64,000 nucleotides of DNA from Belliella kenyensis (GTDB lineage: Bacteria > Bacteroidota > Bacteroidia > Cytophagales > Cyclobacteriaceae): assembly GCF_022549675.1 (NCBI RefSeq), contig NZ_JAKZGR010000009.1, positions 1 through 64,000 on the forward strand, given 5' to 3'. Positions within the stretch are counted from its first letter, which is position 1; the number at the start of each line of letters is the position of its first letter. This document shows, piece after piece, positions 43,794-53,527 of this stretch. A model generated the notes under the pieces. That model saw only the letters and a program-made list of their open reading frames with translations. It had not been told where the DNA came from and ran no database searches. Position numbers and translations under genes: made by a program.

Positions 43794-45041
43794 ATGGATG
43801 CTAAAGTTCTTATAGAGTCATTTGCAGAATTTGCAAGATCAAAAAATGTGGATCGTCCTACCATGATCCGTATTCTGGAAGATGTGTTTAGAGCGATGAT
43901 TCGCAAGAAATATGAGACCGATGAAAACTTTGACGTAACGATCAATGCAGACAAAGGTGATCTCGAAATTCTAAGAATCAGAGAGATTGTAGACGACAAC
44001 TCAGAGGATATTTGGGATTTTGACAAAATCAGCTTGACAGATGCTCGTAAGATCGAACCTGACTTTGAAGTTGGTGAAGAGGTCTATGAAAAGATCGAAT
44101 TGATCGAATTCGGTAGAAGAGCAGTGATGATGGCTAGACAGACTTTGATCCAAAAAATCAAAGATCTAGAAAAAGACCTACTTTTCAATCAATACGAAGA
44201 GCTTGTAGGTGAGATTATTGCAGCTGAAGTGTACCAAATATTGGGTAGAGAAGTACTTTTGATGGATGGCGAAGGTAATGAGCTGATCCTTCCCAAAGGA
44301 GAGCAAATACCCAAGGATCGATTCAGAAAAGGAGATACCGTGAGGTCTATCGTCCACAAAGTGGAAATGGTAAATGGTAACCCAAGAATCATCCTTTCTC
44401 GTACATCTCCAATTTTCTTGGAGAGGTTATTCGAAAATGAAGTGCCAGAGGTTTACGATGGTTTGATTACCATCAAGAAAATTGTGAGAGAGCCTGGAGA
44501 AAGGGCTAAGGTCGCAGTAGAGTCCTATGACGACAGAATAGATCCAGTAGGTGCTTGTGTAGGGATGAAAGGAAGTAGAATTCATGCAGTAGTGCGTGAG
44601 CTACAGAATGAGAATATTGACGTTATCAATTATACGGACAACTTAGAGCTTTACGTATCAAGAGCACTTAGTCCAGCTAAAGTAACCTCTATCAGTGCTG
44701 ATCACGACCGTAAGAGACTTTCTGTGTTTTTGAAACCAGACCAAGTATCCATGGCTATTGGTAAAGGTGGTTTCAACATCAGACTTGCAAGTAGATTGGT
44801 GGGGTATGAGATCGATGTGTTCAGAGAACTGAACGATATCGAAGATGAAGAGGATGTAGTATTAGACGAATTCGTAGATGAAATCGATGGATGGATCATT
44901 GACGAATTGAAAAAAACTGGTTTGGACACAGCCAAAAGTGTACTTTCTTTAACCAAAGATGACCTTTTGAGAAGGACTGAACTTGAGGAGGAGACCATTG
45001 ATGAGGTCTTCAAAATATTAAAACAAGAGTTTGAACAATAA
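43794..45041 (+). CDS. nusA: Transcription elongation/termination factor NusA
   Basis: A 415-residue RNA polymerase partner. The N-terminal RNAP-binding domain (~1-130), S1 domain (~135-200) and two KH domains (GACVGMKGSRIHAVVRELQ; MAIGKGGFNIRLASRLVGYEI) are all present. A short acidic and helix-hairpin-helix-like C-terminus (~345-415) takes the place of the E. coli AR repeats. It starts 5 nt after rimP. Confidence 0.97.
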   Translation: MDAKVLIESFAEFARSKNVDRPTMIRILEDVFRAMIRKKYETDENFDVTINADKGDLEILRIREIVDDNSEDIWDFDKISLTDARKIEPDFEVGEEVYEKIELIEFGRRAVMMARQTLIQKIKDLEKDLLFNQYEELVGEIIAAEVYQILGREVLLMDGEGNELILPKGEQIPKDRFRKGDTVRSIVHKVEMVNGNPRIILSRTSPIFLERLFENEVPEVYDGLITIKKIVREPGERAKVAVESYDDRIDPVGACVGMKGSRIHAVVRELQNENIDVINYTDNLELYVSRALSPAKVTSISADHDRKRLSVFLKPDQVSMAIGKGGFNIRLASRLVGYEIDVFRELNDIEDEEDVVLDEFVDEIDGWIIDELKKTGLDTAKSVLSLTKDDLLRRTELEEETIDEVFKILKQEFEQ

Positions 45042-45108
45042 ATAAAGACCTAAATACCCAAATATAGGTCTTATATTTGCCAAAGAATTAGAAATAGGTT
45101 TTTAGCGT

Positions 45109-48100
45109 ATGTCAGAAGAAAGAATGATGAGACTTGGCCAAGTTGCCAGAAAACTCAATGTAGGAATTTCTACATTGGTGGATTCTATGGCAAAAAAGGG
45201 CTTTGAAGTCGAAAATAATCCAAATTCCAAAATCAACATGGATCAATTCAACATGTTGGCGAAGGAATTCAAATCCTCTGCCCAAGAAAAGGAAGAGGCT
45301 TCTCATCTATCGATAGGTAAAAGACACCATGAGACTTTTACAATCGAGGCTGAGTCGGAGGCTCGGGAAGAGCCAAAGGCGGAGCCTGCCAAAAAGGTAG
45401 AGCCAGTCAAAGAGGAGAAGAAAGAAGTAACACCGCAGCCTGCAAAGCCAGAGCCTCCAGTTGCTAAAGTGGAAGATGAGCCAAAGCAATCTGTCGAAGC
45501 TCCAAAACTTCCAGGAATTAAGGTATTGGGTAAGATTGATCTGAATCCTAAAAAGGAGATTAAGCCTGAGCCTGTAAAGAAAGAAGAACCAGCTCCTAAG
45601 CCTGTGGCAAAGGAAATGACAGAAAAACCTATCTCTACGGAGAAAGTCGAAGAAAAAGTAGAAAACAAACCTCAGGCTGTGAAGCCTCAGCATCACGACA
45701 ACGCTAAATCACAAAAACCTGCTTCTACTCCCACTTCGACTGACGCAAATACGCCAAAAGATAGACCAAAGCCGAAACAGGATTTTCAAAAACCAAATCC
45801 TAACCCACAGCCTAAGCCTCAGTCTCCACCTCAAGTGAAGGCTGAAGAAAAGCCTCAAGAAAAGGCAGAGAAACTTGATAAGCCGGCTCCAGAAGCAAAT
45901 CAATTGATTGAAGCTAAAGCAGATTCTCTGAAAGGTCTTACGGTATTGGGTAAAATCGAGCTTCCTGTAGATAGAGCCAAGAAAAAGGGGAAACCTGTAG
46001 CTTCTTCCGATGAGAGAAATAAAGACAAAAAGAAGAGGGTTCGTAAAAGAATAGATAAAAATCCACAGGGACAGCCAAATAAGCCTGGTCAGCCTCAAAG
46101 TGGTGGGCATGGAGGACAGTCGAGACCTGCTGGTCAAGGCGGTGGCCAAGGTGCGCCAAGTGGTCAAGGTGGACAAGGAGGAGGTAATAATCCTCGTGAC
46201 AGAAGAAATCAAAGCAATAGAGGTGGCAAAGGTACTCCTCAACAAAATAGGGTTCAAAAGGCAGAACCTACCCAAAAGGAAATTCAAGATCAGATCAAAC
46301 AAACCCTTGCTAGACTACAAGGTGGGGGTAAATCTGGAGGAAAAGGAAAGAACAGAAGGGACAAGAAAGCCGAGAGAAATAGAGAATTTGAAGATGGACT
46401 TGAAGAAGGCAAGATATTAAAAGTAACGGAGTTTATCTCTGCGAATGACCTTGCATCTCTAATGGATGTATCTGTGAATCAGGTGATTTCAACTTGTATG
46501 TCATTGGGAATGTTCGTATCTATCAATCAAAGGCTTGACGCTGAGGCAATCACCATCATTGCAGATGAATTTGACTATGAGGTAGAGTTCACCAAGCCGG
46601 ATGAGGAAGAGAACACTATCGAAGAGGTAGATAGCCCAGATGATCTATTGGATAGAGCACCTATCGTTACGATCATGGGTCACGTCGATCACGGTAAGAC
46701 GTCTTTGCTTGATTATATCAGAAAATCAAAAATCACAGGCGATGAGGCAGGTGGTATCACACAGCACATCGGTGCTTATGATGTTACTACGACCAATGGA
46801 GATAAAATTGCGTTTTTGGATACACCAGGTCACGAAGCCTTTACAGCGATGAGGGCTAGGGGTGCCAAAATCACTGACGTAGCAATCATTGTGGTAGCTG
46901 CTGATGATGACATCATGCCACAGACCAAAGAAGCGATCAATCACGCTCAAGTAGCTGGTGTACCGATGATTTTCGCTATCAATAAGATCGATAAACCGAA
47001 TGCTAATCCTAACAAAATCAAGGAGCAGCTAGCGAATATGAACCTTTTGGTGGAAGAATGGGGTGGTAAATACCAGTCTCAAGATATCTCTGCCAAAGTA
47101 GGAACTGGTATTGACGAATTACTCGAAAAGGTATTGCTTGAAGCTGAAGTTCTTGAACTCAAAGCTAACCCTAACAAAAATGCTGTAGGTACTGTAGTAG
47201 AAGCATCTTTGGATAAAGGGCGTGGATATGTAGCTACTGTTATGGTACAAGCAGGTACCTTGAGAGTTGGTGATGTGATGCTTGCTGGTCAGCATTATGG
47301 TAAAGTAAAAGCCATGACTGATCACAAAGGCAAAAGACTGAAAGAAGCTGGGCCTTCTACTCCAGTACAGGTACTCGGTCTTGCTGGTGCACCTCAAGCT
47401 GGTGATACCTTCAAGGTATTTGACTCTGAAAGAGAAGCTAGAGAAATCGCTAACTCAAGAGAACAAATACTTCGTGAGCAAAGCATGCGAACCAAGAAGC
47501 ATATTACCTTGGATGAAATCGGTCGTCGTTTGGCAATCGGTAGCTTCAAGGAGCTCAACATCATCATCAAAGGTGACGTGGATGGATCAGTGGAAGCACT
47601 TTCTGATTCCTTATTGAAGTTGTCTAAAGATGAAGTGTCTGTCAATATCATCCATAAGGGTGTAGGTCAGATCTCTGAGTCAGATGTTCTTTTGGCATCT
47701 GCTTCTGATGCGATCATCCTAGGCTTCCAAGTGCGCCCTTCTTCCAATGCGAAGAGACTTGCTGAACAAGAAGAAATCGAAATCAGACATTACTCTATCA
47801 TCTACGATGCGATCAATCAGATCAAAGATGCTATCGAGGGTATGCTTGAGCCTGAGTTTGAAGAAGTCATCACTGGTAACATTCAGGTGAGAGAAGTGTT
47901 CAAAATCTCTAAGGTAGGTACTGTAGCAGGTTCTTATGTGACGGATGGATATATCACACGTAAGAATAAAATCAGAGTTATCAGAGATGGTATCGTTATA
48001 CATGATGGAGAGATCGATCAGTTGAAGCGATTCAAAGATGATGTAGCAGAAGTGAAGGCAGGATATGAGTGTGGTATTTCTATCAAGAAGTTCAACGATA

Positions 48101-48159
48101 TCTTGATAGACGATACGATCGAAGGCTACATGATGCAAGAAATCAAGAGAAAGAAATAA
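45109..48159 (+). CDS. infB: Translation initiation factor IF-2
   Basis: A 1016-residue GTPase that places initiator tRNA on the 30S subunit. An IF2 N-terminal helical domain (~1-55) is followed by a very long low-complexity region: Lys/Glu/Pro-rich ~60-290, then Gly/Gln/Arg-rich ~330-420. The second IF2_N module then precedes the G domain (G1 [15 protein letters not shown]3 DTPGHEAF, G4 NKIDKPNA) and the C-terminal C1/C2 domains. The catalytic half is canonical. A terminator follows at 48184. Confidence 0.97.
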   Translation: MSEERMMRLGQVARKLNVGISTLVDSMAKKGFEVENNPNSKINMDQFNMLAKEFKSSAQEKEEASHLSIGKRHHETFTIEAESEAREEPKAEPAKKVEPVKEEKKEVTPQPAKPEPPVAKVEDEPKQSVEAPKLPGIKVLGKIDLNPKKEIKPEPVKKEEPAPKPVAKEMTEKPISTEKVEEKVENKPQAVKPQHHDNAKSQKPASTPTSTDANTPKDRPKPKQDFQKPNPNPQPKPQSPPQVKAEEKPQEKAEKLDKPAPEANQLIEAKADSLKGLTVLGKIELPVDRAKKKGKPVASSDERNKDKKKRVRKRIDKNPQGQPNKPGQPQSGGHGGQSRPAGQGGGQGAPSGQGGQGGGNNPRDRRNQSNRGGKGTPQQNRVQKAEPTQKEIQDQIKQTLARLQGGGKSGGKGKNRRDKKAERNREFEDGLEEGKILKVTEFISANDLASLMDVSVNQVISTCMSLGMFVSINQRLDAEAITIIADEFDYEVEFTKPDEEENTIEEVDSPDDLLDRAPIVTIMGHVDHGKTSLLDYIRKSKITGDEAGGITQHIGAYDVTTTNGDKIAFLDTPGHEAFTAMRARGAKITDVAIIVVAADDDIMPQTKEAINHAQVAGVPMIFAINKIDKPNANPNKIKEQLANMNLLVEEWGGKYQSQDISAKVGTGIDELLEKVLLEAEVLELKANPNKNAVGTVVEASLDKGRGYVATVMVQAGTLRVGDVMLAGQHYGKVKAMTDHKGKRLKEAGPSTPVQVLGLAGAPQAGDTFKVFDSEREAREIANSREQILREQSMRTKKHITLDEIGRRLAIGSFKELNIIIKGDVDGSVEALSDSLLKLSKDEVSVNIIHKGVGQISESDVLLASASDAIILGFQVRPSSNAKRLAEQEEIEIRHYSIIYDAINQIKDAIEGMLEPEFEEVITGNIQVREVFKISKVGTVAGSYVTDGYITRKNKIRVIRDGIVIHDGEIDQLKRFKDDVAEVKAGYECGISIKKFNDILIDDTIEGYMMQEIKRKK

Positions 48160-48183
48160 TAATAAATTGAAAAATATCAAAAA

Positions 48184-48213
48184 GGAACTTTCATTCGGAA
48201 GTTCCTTTTTTAC
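48184..48213 (+). terminator. Terminator after infB
   Basis: GGAACTT (48184-48190) and AAGTTCC (48199-48205), extended by flanking A and T residues, form a hairpin followed by TTTTTTAC. Confidence 0.88.
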
Positions 48214-48312
48214 TTTTGGTCTAGTTTGTCAACTCTTTTCCTACCAAGAAGGACTTGCATTATTTTTTATAGGATCTTGCTACGATATTAAACTAAATGA
48301 TGAATTGGATTC

Positions 48313-48495
48313 ATGAAAGAAGCAATAAGGATATTTCTAATTATACTTGCCATTTACAGTGGTGCATCTCTGATTCTAGGGTTGTATAGACCTGTATTGG
48401 TTCTTTGGTTCATGGATAGATTCAATCGGATGAAGGTGATTAAGGTGTATGGTTTGGCTTTGGTTGTTTTAATTGCCTTGATTTTGATTATCTAA
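48313..48495 (+). CDS. Small membrane protein (60 residues)
   Basis: A 60-residue frame with two hydrophobic helices (about 5-24 and 44-60) around a short basic loop (WFMDRFNRMKVIKVYG). ATG-initiated, 150 bp beyond infB and past its terminator. The regular amphipathic pattern and Leu/Ile/Val content suggest a real small membrane protein. I do not recognise the family. Confidence 0.6.
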   Translation: MKEAIRIFLIILAIYSGASLILGLYRPVLVLWFMDRFNRMKVIKVYGLALVVLIALILII

Positions 48496-48799
48496 GCTAA
48501 GGTTGGTTTTAGGTATTATGATTAATCACGATGACACCTAAAGGCGAATTTTCCAATAAAATCATGCAGATTATCGTTATTGGTCGATTTTTTTATAAAC
48601 TGCATCAAAGGCTTAAAAATATAAGTGTTTTTGGCTACCGCTATGAAAGTTTTAATAGGTTATGTTAAGCTTAGATTTTTAAAGATTGAATAAAATGACA
48701 CTTTTTTAAATCATTGAAAATAAGACGGGAAAAATTTATTATAAAAATAGTTTGAAATTAAATTTGATTTTCTTTTCTTCTCAATCAAATTTCAAATAC
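48496..48799. other. AT-rich intergenic stretch with nested palindrome
   Basis: TTTAGGT (48508-48514) and ACCTAAA (48536-48542) enclose a perfect TGATTAATCA palindrome. This may be a terminator without a T-run or a protein-binding site. The rest is AT-rich and empty of genes. Confidence 0.45.
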
Positions 48800-49954
48800 A
48801 TGAAGATCTTAATTTTTACAATTTCCTTAGTTTTATTATTTAGCATTGGATGTGGTAGCAAGATTAGTGAAGATTCAGATTCAAATCAAAAAAATGAATC
48901 ATTTGAATACTTGAAATATAAACTGGATTACAAATTTACAATTACTTTAAAAGAAACTTCTACCTATTCAAGCAACCTTCAAGTTTATGAGAAGGATGAT
49001 GAAGAGCTATTGCTATTTGCTGATGCAAAAAATAATGGTAGGATATTTTTCTTTAACATTAATAATGGAGCTTTGGTTGATAAAATTGAATTTGAGCTTG
49101 AAGGGCCAAATGGTATAGGACGTATGAATGGGTTTCATTATATCAATGAAGACACCATTTTAATTGTAAACAGTTTTCAATATAAGGTTTTACATCTCAA
49201 CTCAACAGGTTCAATAATTGATAGATTTGATCTAAAAAGCCCCAATGGAAGTTTAAGTATCTTACCTCATCCCACATCAAAGAGTGTTTCTGGAATGATA
49301 GGGGATCAACTTTACATTAAAGGAGTAGGTGAAAAAAACCCTTATGAAAAGGATTATTATAATGAAATGAAAGTCACCCAAAAGCTTGATCTTCAAAATA
49401 GAAGTGTGAATAGCGGCATAGGTTTTCCAGAAAAATATCGAAACAATTACTTTCATCTTTCTACAGCAATAGAATTTTTTCAGGATGTAAAGCATAATTA
49501 TATTTATCAGTCTTTTCCTTCAGAAGAAGAAGTATATGTTTACGATAAAGATTTTTCATTAATTAAGAGTTTTGGGGTGAATCATAGACTCGTTAAGCCT
49601 TTAGGTAAGGTTAAAGAATCAGATGTGAACTCGGACAATGGGTATAAAATGCTTTATTCTAATGGTAAATATACAGGGGTTTACGTAGATCTATATAAAA
49701 AATATCTCTATAGGGCAGCTGTTATACCCCCAATTAATCCAGACCAGTTTTCAAATTATAAAGAAATAAAAGACAATGTTAGACAAGGGTTAGTTATTTA
49801 TGATTTGGAAAATGACAAAAAGATTGGGGAAGTGATTTTTGAAATCAATGAAGTGGACTTATTTCCAATGTATTTCATAGCAAAAGAAGGATTGTATGTT
49901 AGTAAAGAAGATCCAGATGAAAATGTAGTTCATTTTTACCTTTTAAGATTTTAG
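48800..49954 (+). CDS. DUF4221-like lipoprotein
   Basis: A 384-residue lipoprotein. The start at 48800 puts the lipobox FSIGCGS (anchor Cys18) in place; the longer frame from 48752 adds 16 residues without purpose. The mature part has beta-propeller-like strands (ELEGPNGIGRMNGFHYINED, YVYDKDFSLIKSFGV, GLVIYDLENDKKIGEVIF). This matches the DUF4221 type that is abundant in Cyclobacteriaceae. Function unknown. It stands alone, with low GC. Confidence 0.75.
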   Translation: MKILIFTISLVLLFSIGCGSKISEDSDSNQKNESFEYLKYKLDYKFTITLKETSTYSSNLQVYEKDDEELLLFADAKNNGRIFFFNINNGALVDKIEFELEGPNGIGRMNGFHYINEDTILIVNSFQYKVLHLNSTGSIIDRFDLKSPNGSLSILPHPTSKSVSGMIGDQLYIKGVGEKNPYEKDYYNEMKVTQKLDLQNRSVNSGIGFPEKYRNNYFHLSTAIEFFQDVKHNYIYQSFPSEEEVYVYDKDFSLIKSFGVNHRLVKPLGKVKESDVNSDNGYKMLYSNGKYTGVYVDLYKKYLYRAAVIPPINPDQFSNYKEIKDNVRQGLVIYDLENDKKIGEVIFEINEVDLFPMYFIAKEGLYVSKEDPDENVVHFYLLRF

Positions 49955-50340
49955 AACCAAAAAAATACTATACATGGACATTCGTCGAAGGAAATTTAAG
50001 TGAACTTTCTATTTTACTTTTTATGATTGTACGCTTCTTTGCCAGTAAATCAATTTATTGACTCATTCGGTGGCTAATGGTCAATATCCACAAATATCAA
50101 ATATCAATTAATATCGGTATTTAGGTAAATCGGATTTTCTCAATGTTACTGGCAAAGTTCCGTATATACATATTACTTTTAAATAATAGTTTACATCCTA
50201 AGGATAAAATTAAACCTTTATCCCCGTCTTCTCAATTTCAACAAGAAATGGAAATTAAAGATTTTTTTAAATTTTAATTTTGCATCAATAAATTTTTACA
50301 AAATGTTCACTACATTTAGTGACCCAAAAATGCCTACGAA
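49955..50340. other. Intergenic stretch with a 121-bp inverted-repeat element
   Basis: No gene was seen. A 12-bp perfect inverted repeat, CTTTGCCAGTAA (50037-50048) and TTACTGGCAAAG (50146-50157), bounds a 121-bp segment with no coding potential. This is the form of a small MITE-like element, or a site-specific recombination remnant. Confidence 0.5.
50037..50157. repeat. Possible MITE: 121 bp with 12-bp terminal inverted repeats
   Basis: The ends CTTTGCCAGTAA and TTACTGGCAAAG are exact reverse complements. The interior is AT-rich. No obvious target-site duplication flanks it. A second copy would be needed to confirm mobility. Confidence 0.4.
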
Positions 50341-50880
50341 TTGAGAAAAGTAATAGCCATATTTTTATTGTGCGTATTTTCGTTGTACCACTTTGGGTAT
50401 TATGGATTCTATTATTCTTTTAATCATTCTCTAGAAGCTCATTGGGTGGATAAAATTTTTGATACGGAGGTAGAAGGTGAGGCTATGCTGGAAGTCCCCA
50501 TGTCGGTTCCTTATATGGCTGATCAAGCTGATTTTCAAGCTACCAATACGAAATTTGAAAAAGATGGTAAATATTACCGAGCCATCAAGCAAAGATATCA
50601 AAATGATACCCTGCAGATCGTGTATGTCCCAGATACTGCAAAGCAAAAGCTTGACACAGTAGTCAAGCAATGGGTAGCTTCATTGATAACTGATGAAGTG
50701 CCGGCGGAAAATGGAAATTCCACCTTGTCGAAATTATTTGTTAAAGATTTTACACAGCCTGAGTATGCATATACATTCAGTGCTGGGTTAGATGATATCA
50801 CGATTCTCATAGGTTACATTTTTTCAACTGATTATCAGATTTACATCAATAATATCACTCCTCCTCCCGAGTTAGTTTGA
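50341..50880 (+). CDS. Membrane-anchored hypothetical protein (TTG start)
   Basis: A 179-residue protein with an N-terminal hydrophobic anchor (about 3-27, aromatic-rich, YHFGYYGFYYSF) and a soluble extracytoplasmic domain. The domain includes KDGKYYRAIKQRYQNDTLQI and VVKQWVASL. No ATG fits; the frame begins with TTG at 50341, and the next in-frame ATG (about residue 49) would lose the anchor, so TTG is preferred. I recall similar proteins in Bacteroidota but no function. It is not in an operon. Confidence 0.7.
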   Translation: MRKVIAIFLLCVFSLYHFGYYGFYYSFNHSLEAHWVDKIFDTEVEGEAMLEVPMSVPYMADQADFQATNTKFEKDGKYYRAIKQRYQNDTLQIVYVPDTAKQKLDTVVKQWVASLITDEVPAENGNSTLSKLFVKDFTQPEYAYTFSAGLDDITILIGYIFSTDYQIYINNITPPPELV

Positions 50881-51433
50881 CATTTTAATCATCCAAATCT
50901 ATTTTCTTTCTAATCTTCAAGTATGGTTGTACTTGTGTATGCTTTCTTAGAATGATGTTAATCAAAGGGGTTTGTTGGACATTGTTTTTTGTAGGTAATA
51001 TTACATGTACTATTCATTTATACAATTGGTAATTCTATTCGATTCGGCGAAAAGAATTGTCCTGTAGATTTTATTGAAATAGGTTTGGATGATTCTATGT
51101 TTTAATGATTACCTGAAATCCAAAGACCTTTAAAGTTTTTATTGACTACCAATCAGTTATTAGAATTAATCGATTGAAACCTAGAAGGTCTATTGTTGCT
51201 ATAAATTTATAGGTTACAACATGCTCATGTGGATTTTAGGTATTAACCGAATTTACACCAATGAGAAGTGATTTCATGCAGATTTGACCTTATGATTGTA
51301 TCTATTCTGGAAAACCAGAACATGTTTTCATTCAGTATCTGTATTTTGAAAATCTTTGATTAAGTTTTTCATTGGTGTTTTTTACGGATATACACACTAA
51401 GCTTTACTCCATTTGACATTCAATATTTATTTT
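50881..51433. other. Intergenic stretch without recognised gene
   Basis: AT-rich, with a 14-bp palindrome CTATAAATTTATAG at 51199-51212. No ORF, RNA gene or TAnnTTTG promoter could be supported. Confidence 0.45.
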
Positions 51434-52549
51434 ATGAGAAAAAAATTACATTCACTCGTATTAGTATTAGCCATACTTATAATATATCATTCTGAGCTTA
51501 AAGCTCAAGGCTGCGTAGCAATCAGGCAATTTTCTGGCATTGGAAATGCTGTCGGTCAAGGGAATATTCTTGAGAAAGGCGAATGGAACATCAGTTCAAA
51601 TTATCGATATTTCAGATCATTTCGTCACTTTAGTGGAAGAGAAGAGCATCCTCAAAGGGTTGCAAACAACACAGAAGTGATCAACTGGTCACATGGTCTG
51701 GATTTCAATATCAGCTATGCATTGACAGATCGAGCTTATGCTGTCGTTTCATTACCTTTTGCTTACAATGAAAGAAGCTCACTGTATGAACATGGAAGGA
51801 ATTCTCGCCACATGACTTATTCTCAAGGCTTAGCTGATATGCGAGTGGGGGCTGGTTATTGGTTGCTACCTGGCGAAAAGGCTAAAAGAGGGAATACAGC
51901 TATCGGCCTCGGGATCAAATTACCAACAGGAGATTATAATGCTCAAAGTACTTTCTACAATGTGGGCCCAGGAGGTTCACCAGAAGTCAGGCCAGTGGAT
52001 CAGTCCATTCAGCTTGGTGATGGAGGCTGGGGCTTGATCGTAGATACCCAAGGTATTTGGAATTTACCTTCCAATTTCTTTTTGTACTATGATGGCTTCT
52101 ACATGTTCAATCCAAGAAATACGAATGGAACCCAGACAAATAGGGCTCGAGCTTCAGAAGCTATCATGAGTGTACCTGACCAATTCGCATTCAGAGCAGG
52201 TGTATTCAAGCCAATATCTTTTGCGCATGGCTTGGGACTTTCTCTAGGGGGAAGAGCTGAAGGTGTGCCAGTGAGAGATTTGTTAGGAGCAAGTGATGGA
52301 TTTAGAAGGCCTGGATACATCATTTCAGTAGAGCCTGGTGTGAGCTACATGCTTGGAAACTTCACTACTACAGTCAATGTCCCCATCGCTTTGGTAAGAA
52401 ACCGTACCAGAAGCCTGACAGATATAGCAGATTCTACCCCAGACAATCGCAGGCATGGAGATGCTGCCTTCGCAGATTACCTGATCAATGTAAATTTGGC
52501 TTGGAGGATTCCCAAGAGAGTGAAAGGGGTATTTAATAGTGTTGATTGA
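51434..52549 (+). CDS. Outer-membrane beta-barrel protein, transporter-like
   Basis: A 371-residue protein. The start at 51434 (MRKKLHSL) gives a compact signal peptide ending HSELKAQ; the frame from 51413 adds seven residues. The mature part is a series of amphipathic beta-strands (GEWNISSNYRYFRSF, FNISYALTDRAYAVVSLPF, AIGLGIKLPTGDYNA). These resemble the phenol-degradation MetA-like/transporter barrel group. The C-terminal end (DYLINVNLAWRIPKR) contains the last strand. Substrate unknown; no neighbours in the same operon. Confidence 0.78.
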   Translation: MRKKLHSLVLVLAILIIYHSELKAQGCVAIRQFSGIGNAVGQGNILEKGEWNISSNYRYFRSFRHFSGREEHPQRVANNTEVINWSHGLDFNISYALTDRAYAVVSLPFAYNERSSLYEHGRNSRHMTYSQGLADMRVGAGYWLLPGEKAKRGNTAIGLGIKLPTGDYNAQSTFYNVGPGGSPEVRPVDQSIQLGDGGWGLIVDTQGIWNLPSNFFLYYDGFYMFNPRNTNGTQTNRARASEAIMSVPDQFAFRAGVFKPISFAHGLGLSLGGRAEGVPVRDLLGASDGFRRPGYIISVEPGVSYMLGNFTTTVNVPIALVRNRTRSLTDIADSTPDNRRHGDAAFADYLINVNLAWRIPKRVKGVFNSVD

Positions 52550-52624
52550 TTTACAGTGTAACGCTAAATTAAAATCAGAGTGATGGAGTATTATAATTGA
52601 TACCGCAATAAATATCAATTCAAA

Positions 52625-52673
52625 TTGAATTTATCCAGAGAAATAGTTTAAATTTGTATCCAATTAGATACAA
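52625..52673 (+). promoter_or_regulatory. Promoter and operator of the toxin-antitoxin pair
   Basis: TTG (52625-52627), 21 nt, and TAAATTTG (52649-52656) match the sigma-ABfr consensus. TTGTATC (52654-52660) and GATACAA (52667-52673) form a perfect 7-bp inverted repeat overlapping the end of the -7 box and the predicted start point. This is the expected position for antitoxin autorepression. The toxin ATG is at 52679. Confidence 0.75.
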
Positions 52674-52678
52674 TCGTT

Positions 52679-52978
52679 ATGTTTTTTATTGAGAAAACCA
52701 CTGAATTTGACAAATGGTTAAGGAAGGTAAGAGACCTCAAAGCAAAATCGAAGATTTTGTTTAGAATTCAGAAATTAGAGAATGATGAACATTTTGGTGA
52801 TTGCGAATCAGTTGGAGATGGGATTCGAGAGTTGAAAGTGAATTTCGCAAAAGGTTATCGAGTGTATTTTAAAGAAAAAAATGGAAAGATAATCATTCTC
52901 TTATTAGGTGGAGATAAATCTACTCAGCAAAATGACATAAATAAAGCAAAAGCGATTTGGGGAAAATTAAATAGTTAA
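52679..52978 (+). CDS. RelE/ParE-family toxin (HigB-like)
   Basis: A 99-residue toxin of the RelE/ParE superfamily, in the group of addiction-module killer proteins. The pattern KTTEFDKWLRKVRDLKAK, GDGIRELKVNFAKGYRVYF and KIIILLLGGDKSTQQNDI is typical. Basic residues near the C-terminus would fit an mRNA interferase, but ParE-type gyrase action cannot be excluded. It precedes its antitoxin by 2 nt, the order seen in HigBA-type systems. Confidence 0.93.
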   Translation: MFFIEKTTEFDKWLRKVRDLKAKSKILFRIQKLENDEHFGDCESVGDGIRELKVNFAKGYRVYFKEKNGKIIILLLGGDKSTQQNDINKAKAIWGKLNS

Positions 52979-52980
52979 AA

Positions 52981-53265
52981 ATGGGAACTTCAAAATTTGA
53001 AATAGCGGATTATTTAGACAGTAAGGAAATGATTGCGGAATATCTTAACACAGTGTTAGAAGAAGGGGACAACGCTGATGTGATTAATGCAATTGGACAT
53101 ATTGCAAAAGCAATCGGAATGACAAAAATTGCCGAAGAAACTGGAATGAGCAGACCGAGTTTATACAAAGCATTATCTGATGGAGCAAAACCGCAATTTG
53201 CTACGATAATGAAAGTTTTAAAAGCGATTGGCGGACAAATTCAAGTTCATCCAACTACAAGTTGA
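52981..53265 (+). CDS. HigA-family antitoxin (HTH)
   Basis: A 94-residue DNA-binding antidote. An N-terminal toxin-binding segment (YLDSKEMIAEYLNTVLEE) precedes a Cro/C1-type helix-turn-helix (ALAKAIG-like HIAKAIGMTKIAEETGMSR and LYKALSDGAKPQFATIMKVL). It belongs to the addiction-module antidote group that pairs with this toxin type. The inverted repeat at 52654-52673 is the probable operator. Confidence 0.93.
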   Translation: MGTSKFEIADYLDSKEMIAEYLNTVLEEGDNADVINAIGHIAKAIGMTKIAEETGMSRPSLYKALSDGAKPQFATIMKVLKAIGGQIQVHPTTS

Positions 53266-53332
53266 TGTTGAGATGAATCTGAAATAAATGGATAAGTGTC
53301 AGTTTAAAAGTTTTGTTCACTAGTTTAATTTT

Positions 53333-53368
53333 AAAGGGCGGTTTGCTTTATATAACAAACCGCCCTTT
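53333..53368. terminator. Terminator after the TA pair
   Basis: AAAGGGCGGTTTG (53333-53345) and CAAACCGCCCTTT (53356-53368) form a perfect 13-bp stem with a 10-nt loop. A short T-run lies on the right and AAA on the left, so it could also act on the leftward cstA. Confidence 0.85.
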
Positions 53369-53527
53369 AGTTTTCCTAGATGTAGGTGGTAGTTTCATAT
53401 AAAGTGTCTGGAGATTATTCTAGTTGTTTTTCTCTTACATATTACTTAAAAGGGCGAAGTGTTAGGTTTTTCGATCTCTTTTGACAAGCCTCTGAATATA
53501 CTAAAATGTGATTTTTTGAAAGAATGA

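Noticed and set aside
45307-46302. Long Phe/Arg-rich minus-strand ORFs
   Set aside because: They are reverse readings of the Lys/Glu/Pro-rich extension of IF-2; composition only mirrors that low-complexity region.
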